Source: Deltaproteobacteria bacterium
Lineage (GTDB): Bacteria > Desulfobacterota > Binatia > Binatales > Binataceae
Assembly (NCBI GenBank): GCA_021827495.1
Contig: JAKAVN010000017.1
Span: 1 to 38,412, forward strand
DNA length: 38,412 bases
Direction: 5' to 3'
Shown: positions 7,058-16,725 of the stretch, one piece after another
Position numbering within the stretch: the stretch's first letter is position 1
Layout: the number at the start of each line of letters is the position of its first letter
Made by a program: the position numbers and the translations under genes
Notes under the pieces: generated by a model
The model's input: only the letters and a program-made list of their open reading frames with translations
What the model was told of the DNA's origin: nothing
The model's database searches: none

Positions 7058-8893
7058 TTAATGTGAAAGCGGCGGCAAGGCGACTAGGAGTTCCTTGTTG
7101 AGGACGTGCTGGCGCGGCTCGAACGCAAAGGCCGCCTCGCTCGCGACCACCTTGCCGGGAGTGCCTAGATCATTGCGAAAGTTATCGAGGTCGCGCCGCC
7201 GCACGATCACCCAGCGCAGCTTGTCGTCGAGCGCGCTCTGCTTCAACTTGCTGACACTGTCGTAATACGGGAGCGGATGCGGCAGGTTGAGGTAGTAGAG
7301 CGGACCGACGGTCTTGTATAGCGCCACGCCGGTGGTCGCCTGGCCCATCTGTCGGCGGATGTCTGCGGCAAAGCGTTTCTCGCCGCGCCACTTGTCGGCC
7401 GCCGGCATCGCAAAGATGAACAAGTAACCAAGGAACAGCAGTCCCGCGGCCGCCGTGGATATTGCCACCCGCCGCGTATCGAAGCGCTTGAGCCCATAGA
7501 GCATCGCGAGCGCCGAGACCGCCCAACACGCCGCATAGATGGCGCGGTCAGGAGCCGGCGGTAGTGTCGCCAGCCGCCCCTTGAGTATCCATCCCGGGGG
7601 CAGCATCACGATCACGCTGCCGATAACCGCAATCGTGACGACCGTGTAACCCAGCTTCAGCAGCCGCTGCCCCAGCGACGATAGCTCTTCGGTTGGCGTG
7701 GTCAGCGTTCGCGCAACCAGCAGCGCTCCGGCCGGCAGGATCGGCAACAGGTAGTAGCTGCGGCGCGATCCCGAGAGCGTGAAAAAGATGAACGTCGCCC
7801 AGAAATAAACCAGCGTGAAGCGATGGCCGCGGCGCGCGGCGCTGGCGCGGTCAGCGGCGGGTTTGCGATGCGCCTCGGCGAGTGCGGCGGGCAGGAATGC
7901 CGACCACGGCAGCATCAGGGCGAAGATCACGTAGCAATAAAGATAGACGGGGCCGCGATGATCGAACGGATGGAAAAAGCGCACCACGTTTTCGCGGTAC
8001 ACCATCTCCAGGCCTTTCTCGGAGCCGGTGCGGGCCGCCGAGATCGCGAACGGCACGTAATAGACCGCCGCGCCCAGCGGGATCGCTACCAGCGATTTCC
8101 AATTGAAGAGCCATCGGTTGCGCTCGATGAGCCATCCGATGCGGCCCAGCACCGGACCGCGCGAAAGCCGCCGTCCCAACTCCGCCCATCCGTCCGCCAG
8201 GCATGAATACACCCCGAGCACCATCAGCGGCAGCACGTAGCCCAGCAGCCCCTTGGTCAGCGACGTCGCCGCCATCATCAGCCACAGCCCGACCACCCAC
8301 CATCCGTCCTGCCGCTGCTCATTGCGCAGGAACAGCGCGAACGCCGCCAACTCCCCGGTGACGGTTTCGACGTCGGCCGAGGCGTGACGTGAGAAAAAGA
8401 CGAAGCTGAAGCTGGTGGCGAGGACTAGCCCCGAGAGCAACGCAGTGCGGTCATCATAAATGCGCCGTCCGACCAGCATCACAAGCCATATGCCGAGCAG
8501 GCCGGCGATCGCACACGGCAGCCGCGCGGAAGTTTCGTCGAGTCCACCGGTCAGCCGGGCCGCGGCCAGCACCAGCCAGTACGAACCCAGCGGCTTGTCG
8601 TAGTAGACATGGCCGTTGATCGTCGGCCAGAAGTAGCGCGAAGTGAGCTGCATCTCCCGTGCGATTTCGGCCCAGCGGAACTCCGAAGACCACAACGCAC
8701 GCGTGCCCAGCCGCGCGAAAAACATCACCCCCGCCAGCATCAGCACCACGGTTGCGGCGTCGCGCCATGAGACGGGGCGCCCGAAGATCTCGAGGGTCGG
8801 CGCGGCGCCAGGCTTCGGTGAGGTGCGCCCGGCGAGGGGTCGCCCTGCGTCGAGGCGCTCGTCGGCGCGGCGCGGGTCGGCGGTGCTTTCCAT
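7058..8893 (-). CDS. ArnT/PMT-like (GT39/GT83) membrane glycosyltransferase
   Basis: A 611-residue polytopic protein with ten or more membrane helices, typical of GT-C transferases that move a sugar from a polyprenyl-phosphate donor onto lipid A or protein outside the inner membrane. The first periplasmic loop carries LWSSEFRWAEIAREM, the position of the ArnT/PMT catalytic motif, and TINGHVYYDKPLGSYWL follows as in ArnT-like proteins. The usual Asp of the Asp-Glu pair is Ser here while the Glu is kept. I chose the ATG at 8893; the frame stays open to 9073 but the added residues are arginine-rich and overlap the start of the divergent gene. Sugar and acceptor cannot be inferred. Confidence 0.85.
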   Translation of the reverse strand: MESTADPRRADERLDAGRPLAGRTSPKPGAAPTLEIFGRPVSWRDAATVVLMLAGVMFFARLGTRALWSSEFRWAEIAREMQLTSRYFWPTINGHVYYDKPLGSYWLVLAAARLTGGLDETSARLPCAIAGLLGIWLVMLVGRRIYDDRTALLSGLVLATSFSFVFFSRHASADVETVTGELAAFALFLRNEQRQDGWWVVGLWLMMAATSLTKGLLGYVLPLMVLGVYSCLADGWAELGRRLSRGPVLGRIGWLIERNRWLFNWKSLVAIPLGAAVYYVPFAISAARTGSEKGLEMVYRENVVRFFHPFDHRGPVYLYCYVIFALMLPWSAFLPAALAEAHRKPAADRASAARRGHRFTLVYFWATFIFFTLSGSRRSYYLLPILPAGALLVARTLTTPTEELSSLGQRLLKLGYTVVTIAVIGSVIVMLPPGWILKGRLATLPPAPDRAIYAACWAVSALAMLYGLKRFDTRRVAISTAAAGLLFLGYLFIFAMPAADKWRGEKRFAADIRRQMGQATTGVALYKTVGPLYYLNLPHPLPYYDSVSKLKQSALDDKLRWVIVRRRDLDNFRNDLGTPGKVVASEAAFAFEPRQHVLNKELLVALPPLSH

Positions 8894-9072
8894 TTCGCAC
8901 TCAGGTTCGCAGCCAAATCCCGACGGTTCAAGTACCCACAGAGGTCCCCGCGCGCTCCGGCGCGCTCCGAATCCCGCTCGAAATTTGACCCCGGATAGAA
9001 AGGCCGGGGTGGCGCATGCTAGCGTCGAAAATATCCGGCCTCCGCCGGCAGGCTCCCGGAGAGACGATCGCA

Positions 9073-11154
9073 ATGAGTGACGAGCACGGCCACGAGGCCT
9101 CCGGGCGCAAACCCAACCGCCTTATCAACGAGCACAGCCCCTACCTGCGCCAGCACGCCCACAATCCGGTGGATTGGTACGCGTGGGGCGACGAGGCGCT
9201 CTCGCGGGCGCGCGCCGAGAACAAGCCCATCCTGCTCTCGGTCGGCTATTCGGCATGCCATTGGTGCCATGTGATGGAGCGCGAGTCGTTCGGGAATGAA
9301 CAGATCGCGCGCCTGATGAACGAGAACTTCGTTTCGATCAAAGTCGATCGCGAGGAGCGCCCCGACCTCGACCAGATTTACATGGACGCGGTTCAACTCC
9401 TGACCGGGCGCGGGGGATGGCCGTTGACTGTATTCCTGACGCCCGACGGCGAGCCATTTTACGGCGGCACCTACTTTCCGCCCGAGGATCGGCAGGGAAT
9501 GCCGGGGTTTCCACGCGTGCTGAACTCGATTGCCAATGCATTTCATAGCCAGCCCAACGATATCCGGCAGAACGTCGAGCGGCTCGGCAAAGCACTTTCG
9601 GGGCTTGCCGATTTCAATCCCGACGGCGGCGAGCTTATGCCTGATATGGCTGAGGCGGGGGCGCGCGCGCTGGCCGAACATTACGACCGGGTCAACGGTG
9701 GATTGGGCCACGCGCCCAAGTTTCCCAACAGTTTCGTGTTTTCGCTCTTTTTGCGCATGCATCAGGCGACCGGCGATCTTGAATTCGGCCACATGGTGCG
9801 CGAGACGCTGGCCAGGATGGCCCAGGGCGGCATCTACGACCAGCTCGGCGGCGGATTCCATCGCTACAGCGTGGACGATCGATGGCTGGTGCCGCATTTC
9901 GAGAAGATGCTCTACGACAATGCGCTGCTGGCGCGGCTTTACCTCGACGCCGGCCGCGCGCTCGGCGAGCCCGAGTTCCTGGCTGTGGCGCGCGAGATCC
10001 TCGATTACGTGCTGCGCGAGATGGCCAGCCCCGAGGGCGGCTTCTACTCGACCCAAGATGCTGACAGTGAAGGCCAAGAGGGCAAGTTCTTCCTCTGGAC
10101 GTCCGCGCAGGCGCGGACGGTGCTGGGCGAGGAGCTGAGCGCGATCGCCGAGCGCTACTTCGACATCACCGCCGAGGGCAACTTCGAGGGCGTCAACATC
10201 CTGCATCGCACCATCAGCGTCGGCGAGGCGGCCGGGTTGTTCAAAAAAAGTCCCGACGAGATGGAGCGGGCGATCGGCGAGATTCGCCGCCGCCTGTTCG
10301 AGGCCCGCGAGCGGCGGATCAAGCCGGCGCGCGACGACAAAATCCTCGCCGCGTGGAACGGGATGATGATCGGCGCGCTGGCCGAGGGCTTCCGGGCGCT
10401 CGGTGACGAGCGCTACCTGAAGGCCGCCACGCACGGCGCGAAGTTCGTGATGGCCCGGCTGTGGGACGGCCGCGCGCTGCGGCGCTCGTACAAGGACGGC
10501 GTCGCCCGTTTCAACGCCTACCTGGAAGACTATGCGCTGGTCGCGGGCAGCCTTATCGATCTCTACGAAGCTTCATTTGAAAGTCGCTACCTTGAGCTGG
10601 CGCGGACCATGGCCGACGCGATCCTCGAGCGCTTCCTCGATGCCGACAAGGGTGGATTCTTCTTCACCTCGGACGACCATGAGCGGTTGATTACGCGCTC
10701 CAAGGCGGTCTTTGACGGCTCGACCCCCTCGGGAAACAGCGCGGCGGTGATCGCGCTGCTGCGGCTTCATGGCTACACCGGCGAAGAGCGCTACTTCGTC
10801 GAGGCGCGGCGCACGCTCAGCCTGCTGCGCACCTTCGTCGAGCAGCAGCCGTTCGCGTTCTCGCACATGCTCGAGGCGATCGATCTCTACCAGCGCGGTG
10901 CGGCCGAGATCGTGATCGTGGGTGAGCGCGGCGCCGCCGGACTCGACGAATGGCTCGAGCGGCTTGGCCTGCTATACCTTCCCAATCGCGCGCTGTTTCT
11001 CGCCGACCCGCACGCCGATACGGGCTTCGTGCCGGAGCTGCTACGAGGCAAATCACAGGTCGGCGGCAAACTCACCGCCTACGTGTGCCGCGAGCGGGCT
11101 TGCACCGCGCCGATTACGTCATTCGACGCGCTCAGGCGAGAACTCGGAGATTGA
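9073..11154 (+). CDS. YyaL-type thioredoxin-domain protein (DUF255, spermatogenesis-associated protein 20 family)
   Basis: A 693-residue protein with an N-terminal DUF255 thioredoxin-like domain and a C-terminal six-hairpin (alpha/alpha-toroid) region resembling glycosidases or N-acylglucosamine epimerases. The N-terminus shows the family block [20 protein letters not shown] (about residues 16-35) and the redox motif CHWCH (62-66). Further on, [20 protein letters not shown] and [11 protein letters not shown] are characteristic. I chose the ATG at 9073, preceded by GGAGAG; an in-frame ATG at 9016 is possible. The family is widespread but its biochemical role is not settled. It ends 28 bases before the next gene, suggesting an operon of two. 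Confidence 0.93.
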   Translation: MSDEHGHEASGRKPNRLINEHSPYLRQHAHNPVDWYAWGDEALSRARAENKPILLSVGYSACHWCHVMERESFGNEQIARLMNENFVSIKVDREERPDLDQIYMDAVQLLTGRGGWPLTVFLTPDGEPFYGGTYFPPEDRQGMPGFPRVLNSIANAFHSQPNDIRQNVERLGKALSGLADFNPDGGELMPDMAEAGARALAEHYDRVNGGLGHAPKFPNSFVFSLFLRMHQATGDLEFGHMVRETLARMAQGGIYDQLGGGFHRYSVDDRWLVPHFEKMLYDNALLARLYLDAGRALGEPEFLAVAREILDYVLREMASPEGGFYSTQDADSEGQEGKFFLWTSAQARTVLGEELSAIAERYFDITAEGNFEGVNILHRTISVGEAAGLFKKSPDEMERAIGEIRRRLFEARERRIKPARDDKILAAWNGMMIGALAEGFRALGDERYLKAATHGAKFVMARLWDGRALRRSYKDGVARFNAYLEDYALVAGSLIDLYEASFESRYLELARTMADAILERFLDADKGGFFFTSDDHERLITRSKAVFDGSTPSGNSAAVIALLRLHGYTGEERYFVEARRTLSLLRTFVEQQPFAFSHMLEAIDLYQRGAAEIVIVGERGAAGLDEWLERLGLLYLPNRALFLADPHADTGFVPELLRGKSQVGGKLTAYVCRERACTAPITSFDALRRELGD

Positions 11155-11182
11155 CCGGAGTCGGCGCCGGCTGAGGGGGTGG

Positions 11183-12127
11183 ATGGCGATTCACGACGCG
11201 GCGCGGCGCGCCTCTCCGACCGCATCTTCGGGGCCGCCGTTCGAGCCGATGGCGCTCAACCGGCCCGCCGCCGCCGCGCGCTCGGCGCTCAAGGTCGCGG
11301 TCTTAAACGCGCGTGGCGGCGCGGACTTCGACGCCATCGTGGACTGCCTCGCGCGTCCGCCGCTGGCCGATGCCGGGACGTTGCTGCTGTGCGAGGCGAG
11401 TTGGCGGATGCCGCGGCACGGGCTGGTCGAATTCGCCCCCGCTCTAGCGACGGCACTCAAAATGAGCTTCGTTTTCCTGCCGTCGTTCGGCCGTGACGAA
11501 GGCGGCGGCAAGTTCCGCGCCCTCGGCAACGCGATCCTGTGTGCGCAACCGTTCGAGGACTTTCGCGCCGTCGCGCTGCCCAAGCCGCCGTTTCGGTTCC
11601 ATCGGTATCCGCTGATCGGCATGCACCAGGGGTTGCTGGCCAGCATCAACCTCGACGGTCGCCACGTCACGATGGGGGTCGTCCACTTGGAGCGGCGATG
11701 GGATCCCGAGGGGCGTGGGCTCCAGATGGAGCACTTCCTCAGTGCGGCCGTCAACGAGGCGCCGGTGATTATCGGCGGCGACCTTAACACGACCACCGTC
11801 GACATGGACCGGCCCTGGGCACTATGGCGGGCGGCAGCGGCGATAGTCTTGCGCCCCGCGCGCTTCCGCGAGCCGCGGCCGCACGAGCCGCTCTTCGATC
11901 GGATAAGAGAGCACGGCTTTGCGATCGAGGGGGCGAACGTTGCGGGTGCGCCGACCTTCACCGTGAGCCGGCTGGTGCCGCGGCTATGGCGTCCGAAGCT
12001 CGATTGGATCGCGGCGCGCGGAATCCGCCCGCTGGACGGATCGGCCGCGGTCGTCCCCGCGCGCACTTCGATCCTCGGCCGCCGTGTCTCTGACCACGAC
12101 TTCGTACTCTGCGAATTCCGCCTTTGA
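11183..12127 (+). CDS. Endonuclease/exonuclease/phosphatase-family protein
   Basis: A 314-residue protein with the catalytic layout of the EEP superfamily (DNase I, exonuclease III, phosphodiesterases). The features are VAVLNARGG at about 38-46, the metal-binding Glu in LLCEASW (E71), a histidine in VVHLE (H168), GGDLNTTT (D200, N202), and the closing SDHDFVL (D304, H305). There is no signal peptide or membrane segment, so a cytoplasmic enzyme is likely. The substrate could be nucleic acid, a phospholipid headgroup or a sugar phosphate. The start at the ATG of 11183 follows a G-rich stretch (GAGGGGGTGG); the frame is open further back inside the preceding gene, which I regard as read-through. 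Confidence 0.85.
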   Translation: MAIHDAARRASPTASSGPPFEPMALNRPAAAARSALKVAVLNARGGADFDAIVDCLARPPLADAGTLLLCEASWRMPRHGLVEFAPALATALKMSFVFLPSFGRDEGGGKFRALGNAILCAQPFEDFRAVALPKPPFRFHRYPLIGMHQGLLASINLDGRHVTMGVVHLERRWDPEGRGLQMEHFLSAAVNEAPVIIGGDLNTTTVDMDRPWALWRAAAAIVLRPARFREPRPHEPLFDRIREHGFAIEGANVAGAPTFTVSRLVPRLWRPKLDWIAARGIRPLDGSAAVVPARTSILGRRVSDHDFVLCEFRL

Positions 12128-12166
12128 TTGGGATCTGACTGCGGTGGTTCGAGCGCTGGCGGCAAT

Positions 12167-13582
12167 CTAGAGCTTGGGTGGCGGAAGCGGGCCGCGCGCG
12201 CGTTCGTAGGCCCTCGCGGCCTGCAACACGGTCAACTCATCGAACGGCCGCCCGACGATCTGCATCGACAGCGGCAAACCGGCGGGCGAAAGCCCGGTCG
12301 GCAGCGCGAGCGCCGGCTGTCCGGTGACGTTGAACGGCGCGCTGAAACGCAACACCGCCTTGACCAGGTTGACCGGCTTGCCGTCGGGCTGCTTGGCCCC
12401 GCGCCCCTGCGCGCCGATTAGCGGCGCGGCAATTCCGGTGGCCGGTGCGAGCAGCACCTGGTGCCCTGCCATCGCGCCCAGCACCTCCGCCAGCATCCGC
12501 GCCCGCGCCCGCTGCGCTCGGATGTAAACAGTCGCGGGCATCGCGCCCGCGGCCTCCATCGTCCAGCGCACGTCAGAGCCGTAATCGGCGGCGCGCTCGG
12601 GGAACCATCGCTGATGGTATTCGAGCGCCTCAGGCAAGGTGATGGCGCTCGCGATCAGGATTCCCGAATCGATCGACGGTATCGAAACCTCCTCGACGCG
12701 CGCGCCCATCGACTCTATCAGCCTAACCGCGGCGTGAAACGAATCGAGAACCTCGGCGGAGGCTCCTATGGTCAGTTCCTTGATCACTCCGAAGCGCATC
12801 CCGGCGACCCCGGCGTCGAGCCGGCTGGTGTAATCGGGTACCGGCAAGCGGCTGGAGGTCACGTCGTTGGGGTCGTGGCCCGCGATTACGTTGAGCATCA
12901 GCGCGGCATCACCCACAGTGCGCGTGATCGGCCCGACGTGGTCGAGCGAGTCCGCGAGCGGGAGGACGCCGTAGCGGCTCACCCGGCTCCAGGTCTGCTT
13001 CAGCCCGACGCATCCGCAAAACGCGGCCGGGACCCGGATCGAGCCGCCGGTGTCGGTGCCGATCGTGGCGGCGGCCATACGGGCCACAATCGCGGCGGCC
13101 GAGCCGCCGCTGGATCCGCCTGGGATATGCTCGAGGTTGTAGGGATTGCGGACGAAGCCGAAGTGCGGGTTGCTCGAGCTGGCACCGTTGGCGAACTCGT
13201 GCAGGTTGAGCTTGCCCAGCAGCACCGCGCCGGCCTCGGCCAGGCGCGCCCATACGGTGGCGTCGTAGGCCGGAACGAAGTCGGTGAGGATCTTGGAGCC
13301 GCCAGTGGTGCGGATGCCGCTGGTATAGCACAGGTCCTTGAGTGCGACCGGCACGCCGTGAAACGGCCCGCGCCAGCGGCCAGCCGCGATCTCCGATTCG
13401 GCGTGCCTGGCGTCGGCGCGCGCGCGATCGGCGGTCACCGTGATATACGCCACGACCCGCTTGTCGACCGTCTCGAGGCGGGCGAGGTAGGCCTCGGTCA
13501 ACTCGACCGGCGAGATTCGCCTGGCGCGAATTCCCTCGCCGAGCGCCGCGACATCGAGGCTTAGCAGTTCCTGTGAGGACAT
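12167..13582 (-). CDS. Amidase-signature enzyme (GatA-like), copy 1
   Basis: A 471-residue amidase-signature hydrolase. The Ser-cisSer-Lys triad is complete: K82 in VALKDL, S157 in PGGSSGGS and S181 in DTGGSIR, with the same spacing as in GatA. It closely resembles the amidase at 14061-15449, sharing long identical stretches, so the two arose by tandem duplication. GatB is not present here and no tRNA-amidation partner is seen, so a catabolic amide or biuret-type substrate is more likely than Glu-tRNA(Gln), although GatA cannot be excluded from sequence alone. A small AtzG/GatC-like gene lies 45 bases upstream and is probably co-transcribed. Confidence 0.9.
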   Translation of the reverse strand: MSSQELLSLDVAALGEGIRARRISPVELTEAYLARLETVDKRVVAYITVTADRARADARHAESEIAAGRWRGPFHGVPVALKDLCYTSGIRTTGGSKILTDFVPAYDATVWARLAEAGAVLLGKLNLHEFANGASSSNPHFGFVRNPYNLEHIPGGSSGGSAAAIVARMAAATIGTDTGGSIRVPAAFCGCVGLKQTWSRVSRYGVLPLADSLDHVGPITRTVGDAALMLNVIAGHDPNDVTSSRLPVPDYTSRLDAGVAGMRFGVIKELTIGASAEVLDSFHAAVRLIESMGARVEEVSIPSIDSGILIASAITLPEALEYHQRWFPERAADYGSDVRWTMEAAGAMPATVYIRAQRARARMLAEVLGAMAGHQVLLAPATGIAAPLIGAQGRGAKQPDGKPVNLVKAVLRFSAPFNVTGQPALALPTGLSPAGLPLSMQIVGRPFDELTVLQAARAYERARGPLPPPKL

Positions 13583-13627
13583 CGGAGTACCTAAAATCCC
13601 CCGTTCGGCTGGAACGCGCGCCGCCGC

Positions 13628-13843
13628 TCAACCGCGCTTGCGAATCCGCTCGGCCTCGGCCAGCAGCGTCGGGTAGCCGAACGGCGGCTGAACGCCGCTC
13701 AAATCGAGGCTGCCGAGTCGGCGCGAATGCGTCACCATCGCGCCCGCCGCATTGGCGACCGCGGCCGCGGCCTCGTCCGTCAGCTCGTAGCCGTACAACT
13801 CCTGCGCCATCGCTTTGACCGTCTGGGACGTCAGCTTCGCCAT
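13628..13843 (-). CDS. Small AtzG/GatC-like protein, probable amidase partner
   Basis: A 71-residue soluble protein, mainly helical: a first helix (TSQTVKAMAQELYG), a second alanine-rich helix (DEAAAAVANAAGAMVTHS), then LDLSGVQPPFGYPTLLAEAE. The two-helix start followed by an extended proline-containing tail resembles AtzG, the small subunit that wraps around the amidase AtzE in 1-carboxybiuret hydrolase, and more distantly GatC. The resemblance is my reading of pattern and context. The ATG at 13843 has a strong GGGAGGA. The gene directly precedes amidase copy 1 on the same strand; copy 2 has no such neighbour at its own 5' side. Confidence 0.65.
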   Translation of the reverse strand: MAKLTSQTVKAMAQELYGYELTDEAAAAVANAAGAMVTHSRRLGSLDLSGVQPPFGYPTLLAEAERIRKRG

Positions 13844-13909
13844 CGCGAGTCCTCCCGTCTTTCAAAAGGCGGCAACACCAAAAGTGGCCGTTCGCCGCGC
13901 CAGCCTAGC

Positions 13910-13973
13910 AGGCCGTTGAGAAAGTCCTCACGGCCTCCTCCCTCTCTCTTATCTCCCCCTGGTCAGGGGGAGA
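13910..13973. repeat. Two adjacent hairpins between the amidase genes
   Basis: The first hairpin pairs AGGCCGTTGAG (13910-13920, one bulged T) with CTCACGGCCT (13927-13936). The second pairs TCTCCCCCT (13952-13960) with AGGGGGAGA (13965-13973) around GGTC, after a pyrimidine-rich spacer. Neither is followed by a T run. They may end transcription of amidase copy 2 or be a REP-like intergenic element. Confidence 0.6.
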
Positions 13974-14060
13974 AGATTGAGGAAGGAAGCCAGCTTTTAC
14001 GCAGGGCGTCGAGACACTGCACGGTTTCATTTCGCCATCAGGACCTTTCTCGACCCCCGG

Positions 14061-15449
14061 CTAGAGTTTCGGCGTCGGCAGCGGGCCGCGCGCACGCTCA
14101 TAAGCGTCGGCCGCCCGCAATACCGTGGCCTCGTCGAACGGTTTGCCGATTATCTGCATCGAGAGCGGCAAGCCCTCATTCGAGAGCCCGGTTGGAATCG
14201 AGAGCACCGGCTGCCCGGTGGCGTTGAACGGCCCGGTGAAACGCACCATGTTGGCGATCATGTCGTAACCGCTGTCGTCGATCCGCGGCGCCACGGTCGC
14301 AAGCGTCGGCGCGAGCAGAACGGCGTGGTTCGCAAGCGCGCCCAGCGCCTCGGCCAGTATCAGGTTGCGCTCACGCTGCGCGCGCACATAGTTCACCGCC
14401 GTAATCGTCATCGAGGTCTCGATCAGCGCGCGGACGTCGGCGCCGTAGTCATCGGGCCGCTCGCGCATCCACTGTTCGTGAAATTCCAGCGCCTCGGCCA
14501 TCAGCACCACCATCGTGACCAGCGAGCCTTCGGCGAACGACGGGATCGAAACCTCCTCGACCGCCGCGCCGAGCGCGCCGAGTTGCTTGAGCGCCGCGTT
14601 GAAGGCCCGCGACACCGGCTCCGACACGCCGGTGTTGAGTTCCCGTATCACGCCGGCGCGCATGCCCTTGAGGTCGCCGCCCAGGCGGCTGGTGTAGTCG
14701 GGCACCGGCTCGCGGCTGGAGGTTGCGTCGTTGGGATCGTAGCCGGCGATGATGTTGAGCATCAGCGCGGCGTCGCGCACGCTGCGGGTGATCGGTCCCG
14801 CGTGGTCGAGCGAGTCCGAGAGCGGCATCACGCCGTAGCGGCTCACGCGGCTCCAGGTCTGCTTCAGCCCGACGCATCCGCAGCACGCCGCCGGGATCCG
14901 GATCGAGCCGCCGGTGTCGGTGCCGATGGTGGCTGCGGCGGTGCGCGCGACAATTGCCGCGGCCGAACCGCCGCTCGAGCCGCCCGGGATGCGATTGAGG
15001 TCGTAGGGGTTGTGGCAGGTGCCCCAATGCGGGTTGTTGGTGGTCGCGCCGTAAGCAAACTCGTGCAGGTTGAGCTTGCCGAGCAACACCGCGCCGGCCT
15101 CGCTCAGCCGCGTCCATACGGTGGCGTCGTATTTGGGGACGAACTCGCCGAGGATTTTCGAGCCGCCAGTGGTCAGGATACCCTTGGTATAGCAGAGATC
15201 CTTGAGCCCTATCGGCACGCCGTGAAACGGCCCGCGCCAGCGGCCGGCCGTGATCTCGGCCTCGGCCTTGCGCGCCGTCTCGCGCGCGAGGTCGGCGGTC
15301 ACGGTGATGTAAGCGACGAGGCGCTCGTCGACCGCCTCGATCCGATCGAGATAGGCCTGGGTCAGTTCGACCGGCGAAATCTCCCTGGCGCGCAGCTTCT
15401 GCGACAGCGCGGCGACGTCGAAGTCGAGCAGTTGGCTGAGATTGGCCAT
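14061..15449 (-). CDS. Amidase-signature enzyme (GatA-like), copy 2
   Basis: A 462-residue paralogue of the amidase at 12167-13582. The catalytic Lys, cis-Ser and Ser are K83 (IGLKDL), S158 (PGGSSGGS) and S182 (DTGGSIR). The main differences from copy 1 lie in the C-terminal third, where copy 1 has an extra lysine- and glycine-rich insert (IGAQGRGAKQPDGKP) that copy 2 replaces with a shorter loop. Since that region shapes the substrate pocket in the family, the two may act on different amides. The ATG at 15449 follows GAGGTGACC. It is upstream of the AtzG-like gene on the same strand, separated by two hairpins. Confidence 0.9.
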   Translation of the reverse strand: MANLSQLLDFDVAALSQKLRAREISPVELTQAYLDRIEAVDERLVAYITVTADLARETARKAEAEITAGRWRGPFHGVPIGLKDLCYTKGILTTGGSKILGEFVPKYDATVWTRLSEAGAVLLGKLNLHEFAYGATTNNPHWGTCHNPYDLNRIPGGSSGGSAAAIVARTAAATIGTDTGGSIRIPAACCGCVGLKQTWSRVSRYGVMPLSDSLDHAGPITRSVRDAALMLNIIAGYDPNDATSSREPVPDYTSRLGGDLKGMRAGVIRELNTGVSEPVSRAFNAALKQLGALGAAVEEVSIPSFAEGSLVTMVVLMAEALEFHEQWMRERPDDYGADVRALIETSMTITAVNYVRAQRERNLILAEALGALANHAVLLAPTLATVAPRIDDSGYDMIANMVRFTGPFNATGQPVLSIPTGLSNEGLPLSMQIIGKPFDEATVLRAADAYERARGPLPTPKL

Positions 15450-15654
15450 CGGTCACCTCGCGTGCGGAGGAGTCTTAGGCGATGGCGGAGGTTAACGAGC
15501 CGCCAATCGTCCACGCGGTGTTAGCCTAGCGCAATTGCGGACGGCGGGGAGAGCGGCGAACCAGCGGGGGACGCCGCGCCGACTTCAGGATGCAGCCGCC
15601 CCCGGAGGCGAAAAAAAAACAACTTGGCATTATTGAATACGGTCGTCAGGCGCA

Positions 15655-16725
15655 TCAGGGTTCTGAGGTTCCAGGCCAGCGCAGCCTGCGGGCCTCCTGG
15701 CCCAGCGCCCGCAGCAGGCCGAGAGCGAGCGCACGCCAGGGCGAGGTCCCCGAAAATGCCGCGCCGATCGCGTAGAGCGTGCGGAGCGAAAAACTGCGCT
15801 CGTTCGAGATCGCGTAAATCGTCTCCCAATAGGCGGGTGACATTTTCGTACGAAAGCGCTCGAGGCCGCGGAAATTATAGAAGCGGTTGGCGTGCCCGCG
15901 CGCGAACGTCATCATGAGGCGCAGCCACCACGGATTGATTGCACTCGCGCCGCCGGCCTGGTTTGAGAGCGCTACCAACCCGAGCGTCGCGTAAACCCGC
16001 CCCTCCGCCGCAAAGCAGCGCATGGCGGCGTCAATCAACAATTCACTTGAGCCGTTGGGCGCGCGCGGGGATCGGACGACCTGCTCGATCAGGTAGCCAT
16101 TGCGCGCCACCACCGGCGAGGCGACGAGAAACGCCACCACCGATCCCGCGCGGCGCGCGACCAACAATACGCGGTCCGCCACGTCGCCGCGCAAAGTTTG
16201 CGGTTCAACCAGGAAATGGAGCGGCGGCAGACCGCGCGATCGCAGCCATTCGTCGCGCACGCGCTCGAGTTCCGGATGGTCGTGGCCTTGCGCGCACGGA
16301 ATTAATTCGACGGTGACACCCTTGTTGCGTGCGCGGGCGAGTTGCGCGCGCAGCGAGCGCTGCGACTGAATCAGTGCGGTCCATTCCTGTGGGTACCAGA
16401 CTGGTTGAGCACCAATCACGACGGTCGCATGTCCGTCGGAGCCTGCAACCAGATCGCGCATGCGCTCGGCCGCGCAAACGTAGCAGACGCGGCATCCCTG
16501 TTCGGCGGCGAAGCGCTCGAAGTTCGTGACCACCGATCGCAGAGCATCCGCGGCACATACCGGCGCGCCTACCACCAACATCACGCTTTGACGACGGGCA
16601 TAGGCGACGACGGCCGGTACATCGGGTGCGAACCAGTGTCGTAGGCCGGGGTTTAGAATCTGGTAGGCAGTCGTATTCCACCCATGGGTCATCACGATTT
16701 CGCGTGCGCTCGCAAAACTCATCAT
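15655..16725 (-). CDS. DUF2156 / MprF C-terminal-like acyltransferase
   Basis: A 356-residue protein matching the cytoplasmic C-terminal domain of MprF (phosphatidylglycerol lysyltransferase; DUF2156, a double GNAT-like fold). Family strings include HGWNTTAYQILNPG near the N-terminus, YGA-like MLVVGAPVCAADAL, the central SLRAQLARARNKGV, FYNFRGLERFRTKMSP near residue 300, and YWE. The large MprF membrane flippase domain is absent, so it is a stand-alone transferase. It probably moves an aminoacyl or acyl group from tRNA or CoA onto a lipid or small acceptor. Its ATGATG start overlaps the stop of the small upstream ORF (ATGA), which suggests coupled translation with it and with the CaiB/BaiF gene. 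Confidence 0.82.
   Translation of the reverse strand: MMSFASAREIVMTHGWNTTAYQILNPGLRHWFAPDVPAVVAYARRQSVMLVVGAPVCAADALRSVVTNFERFAAEQGCRVCYVCAAERMRDLVAGSDGHATVVIGAQPVWYPQEWTALIQSQRSLRAQLARARNKGVTVELIPCAQGHDHPELERVRDEWLRSRGLPPLHFLVEPQTLRGDVADRVLLVARRAGSVVAFLVASPVVARNGYLIEQVVRSPRAPNGSSELLIDAAMRCFAAEGRVYATLGLVALSNQAGGASAINPWWLRLMMTFARGHANRFYNFRGLERFRTKMSPAYWETIYAISNERSFSLRTLYAIGAAFSGTSPWRALALGLLRALGQEARRLRWPGTSEP

Noticed and set aside
12461-15524. Long rightward open frames (367 and 515 codons) antisense to the two amidases
   Set aside because: They mirror the amidase genes in another frame, are rich in Arg, Gly and Ala with no recognisable domain, and are explained by GC-rich codon use.
15590-15630. 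Hairpin next to a nine-A run, as a terminator
   Set aside because: On the strand of the gene that ends nearby, the T run comes before the GC stem rather than after it, so it does not have terminator polarity.
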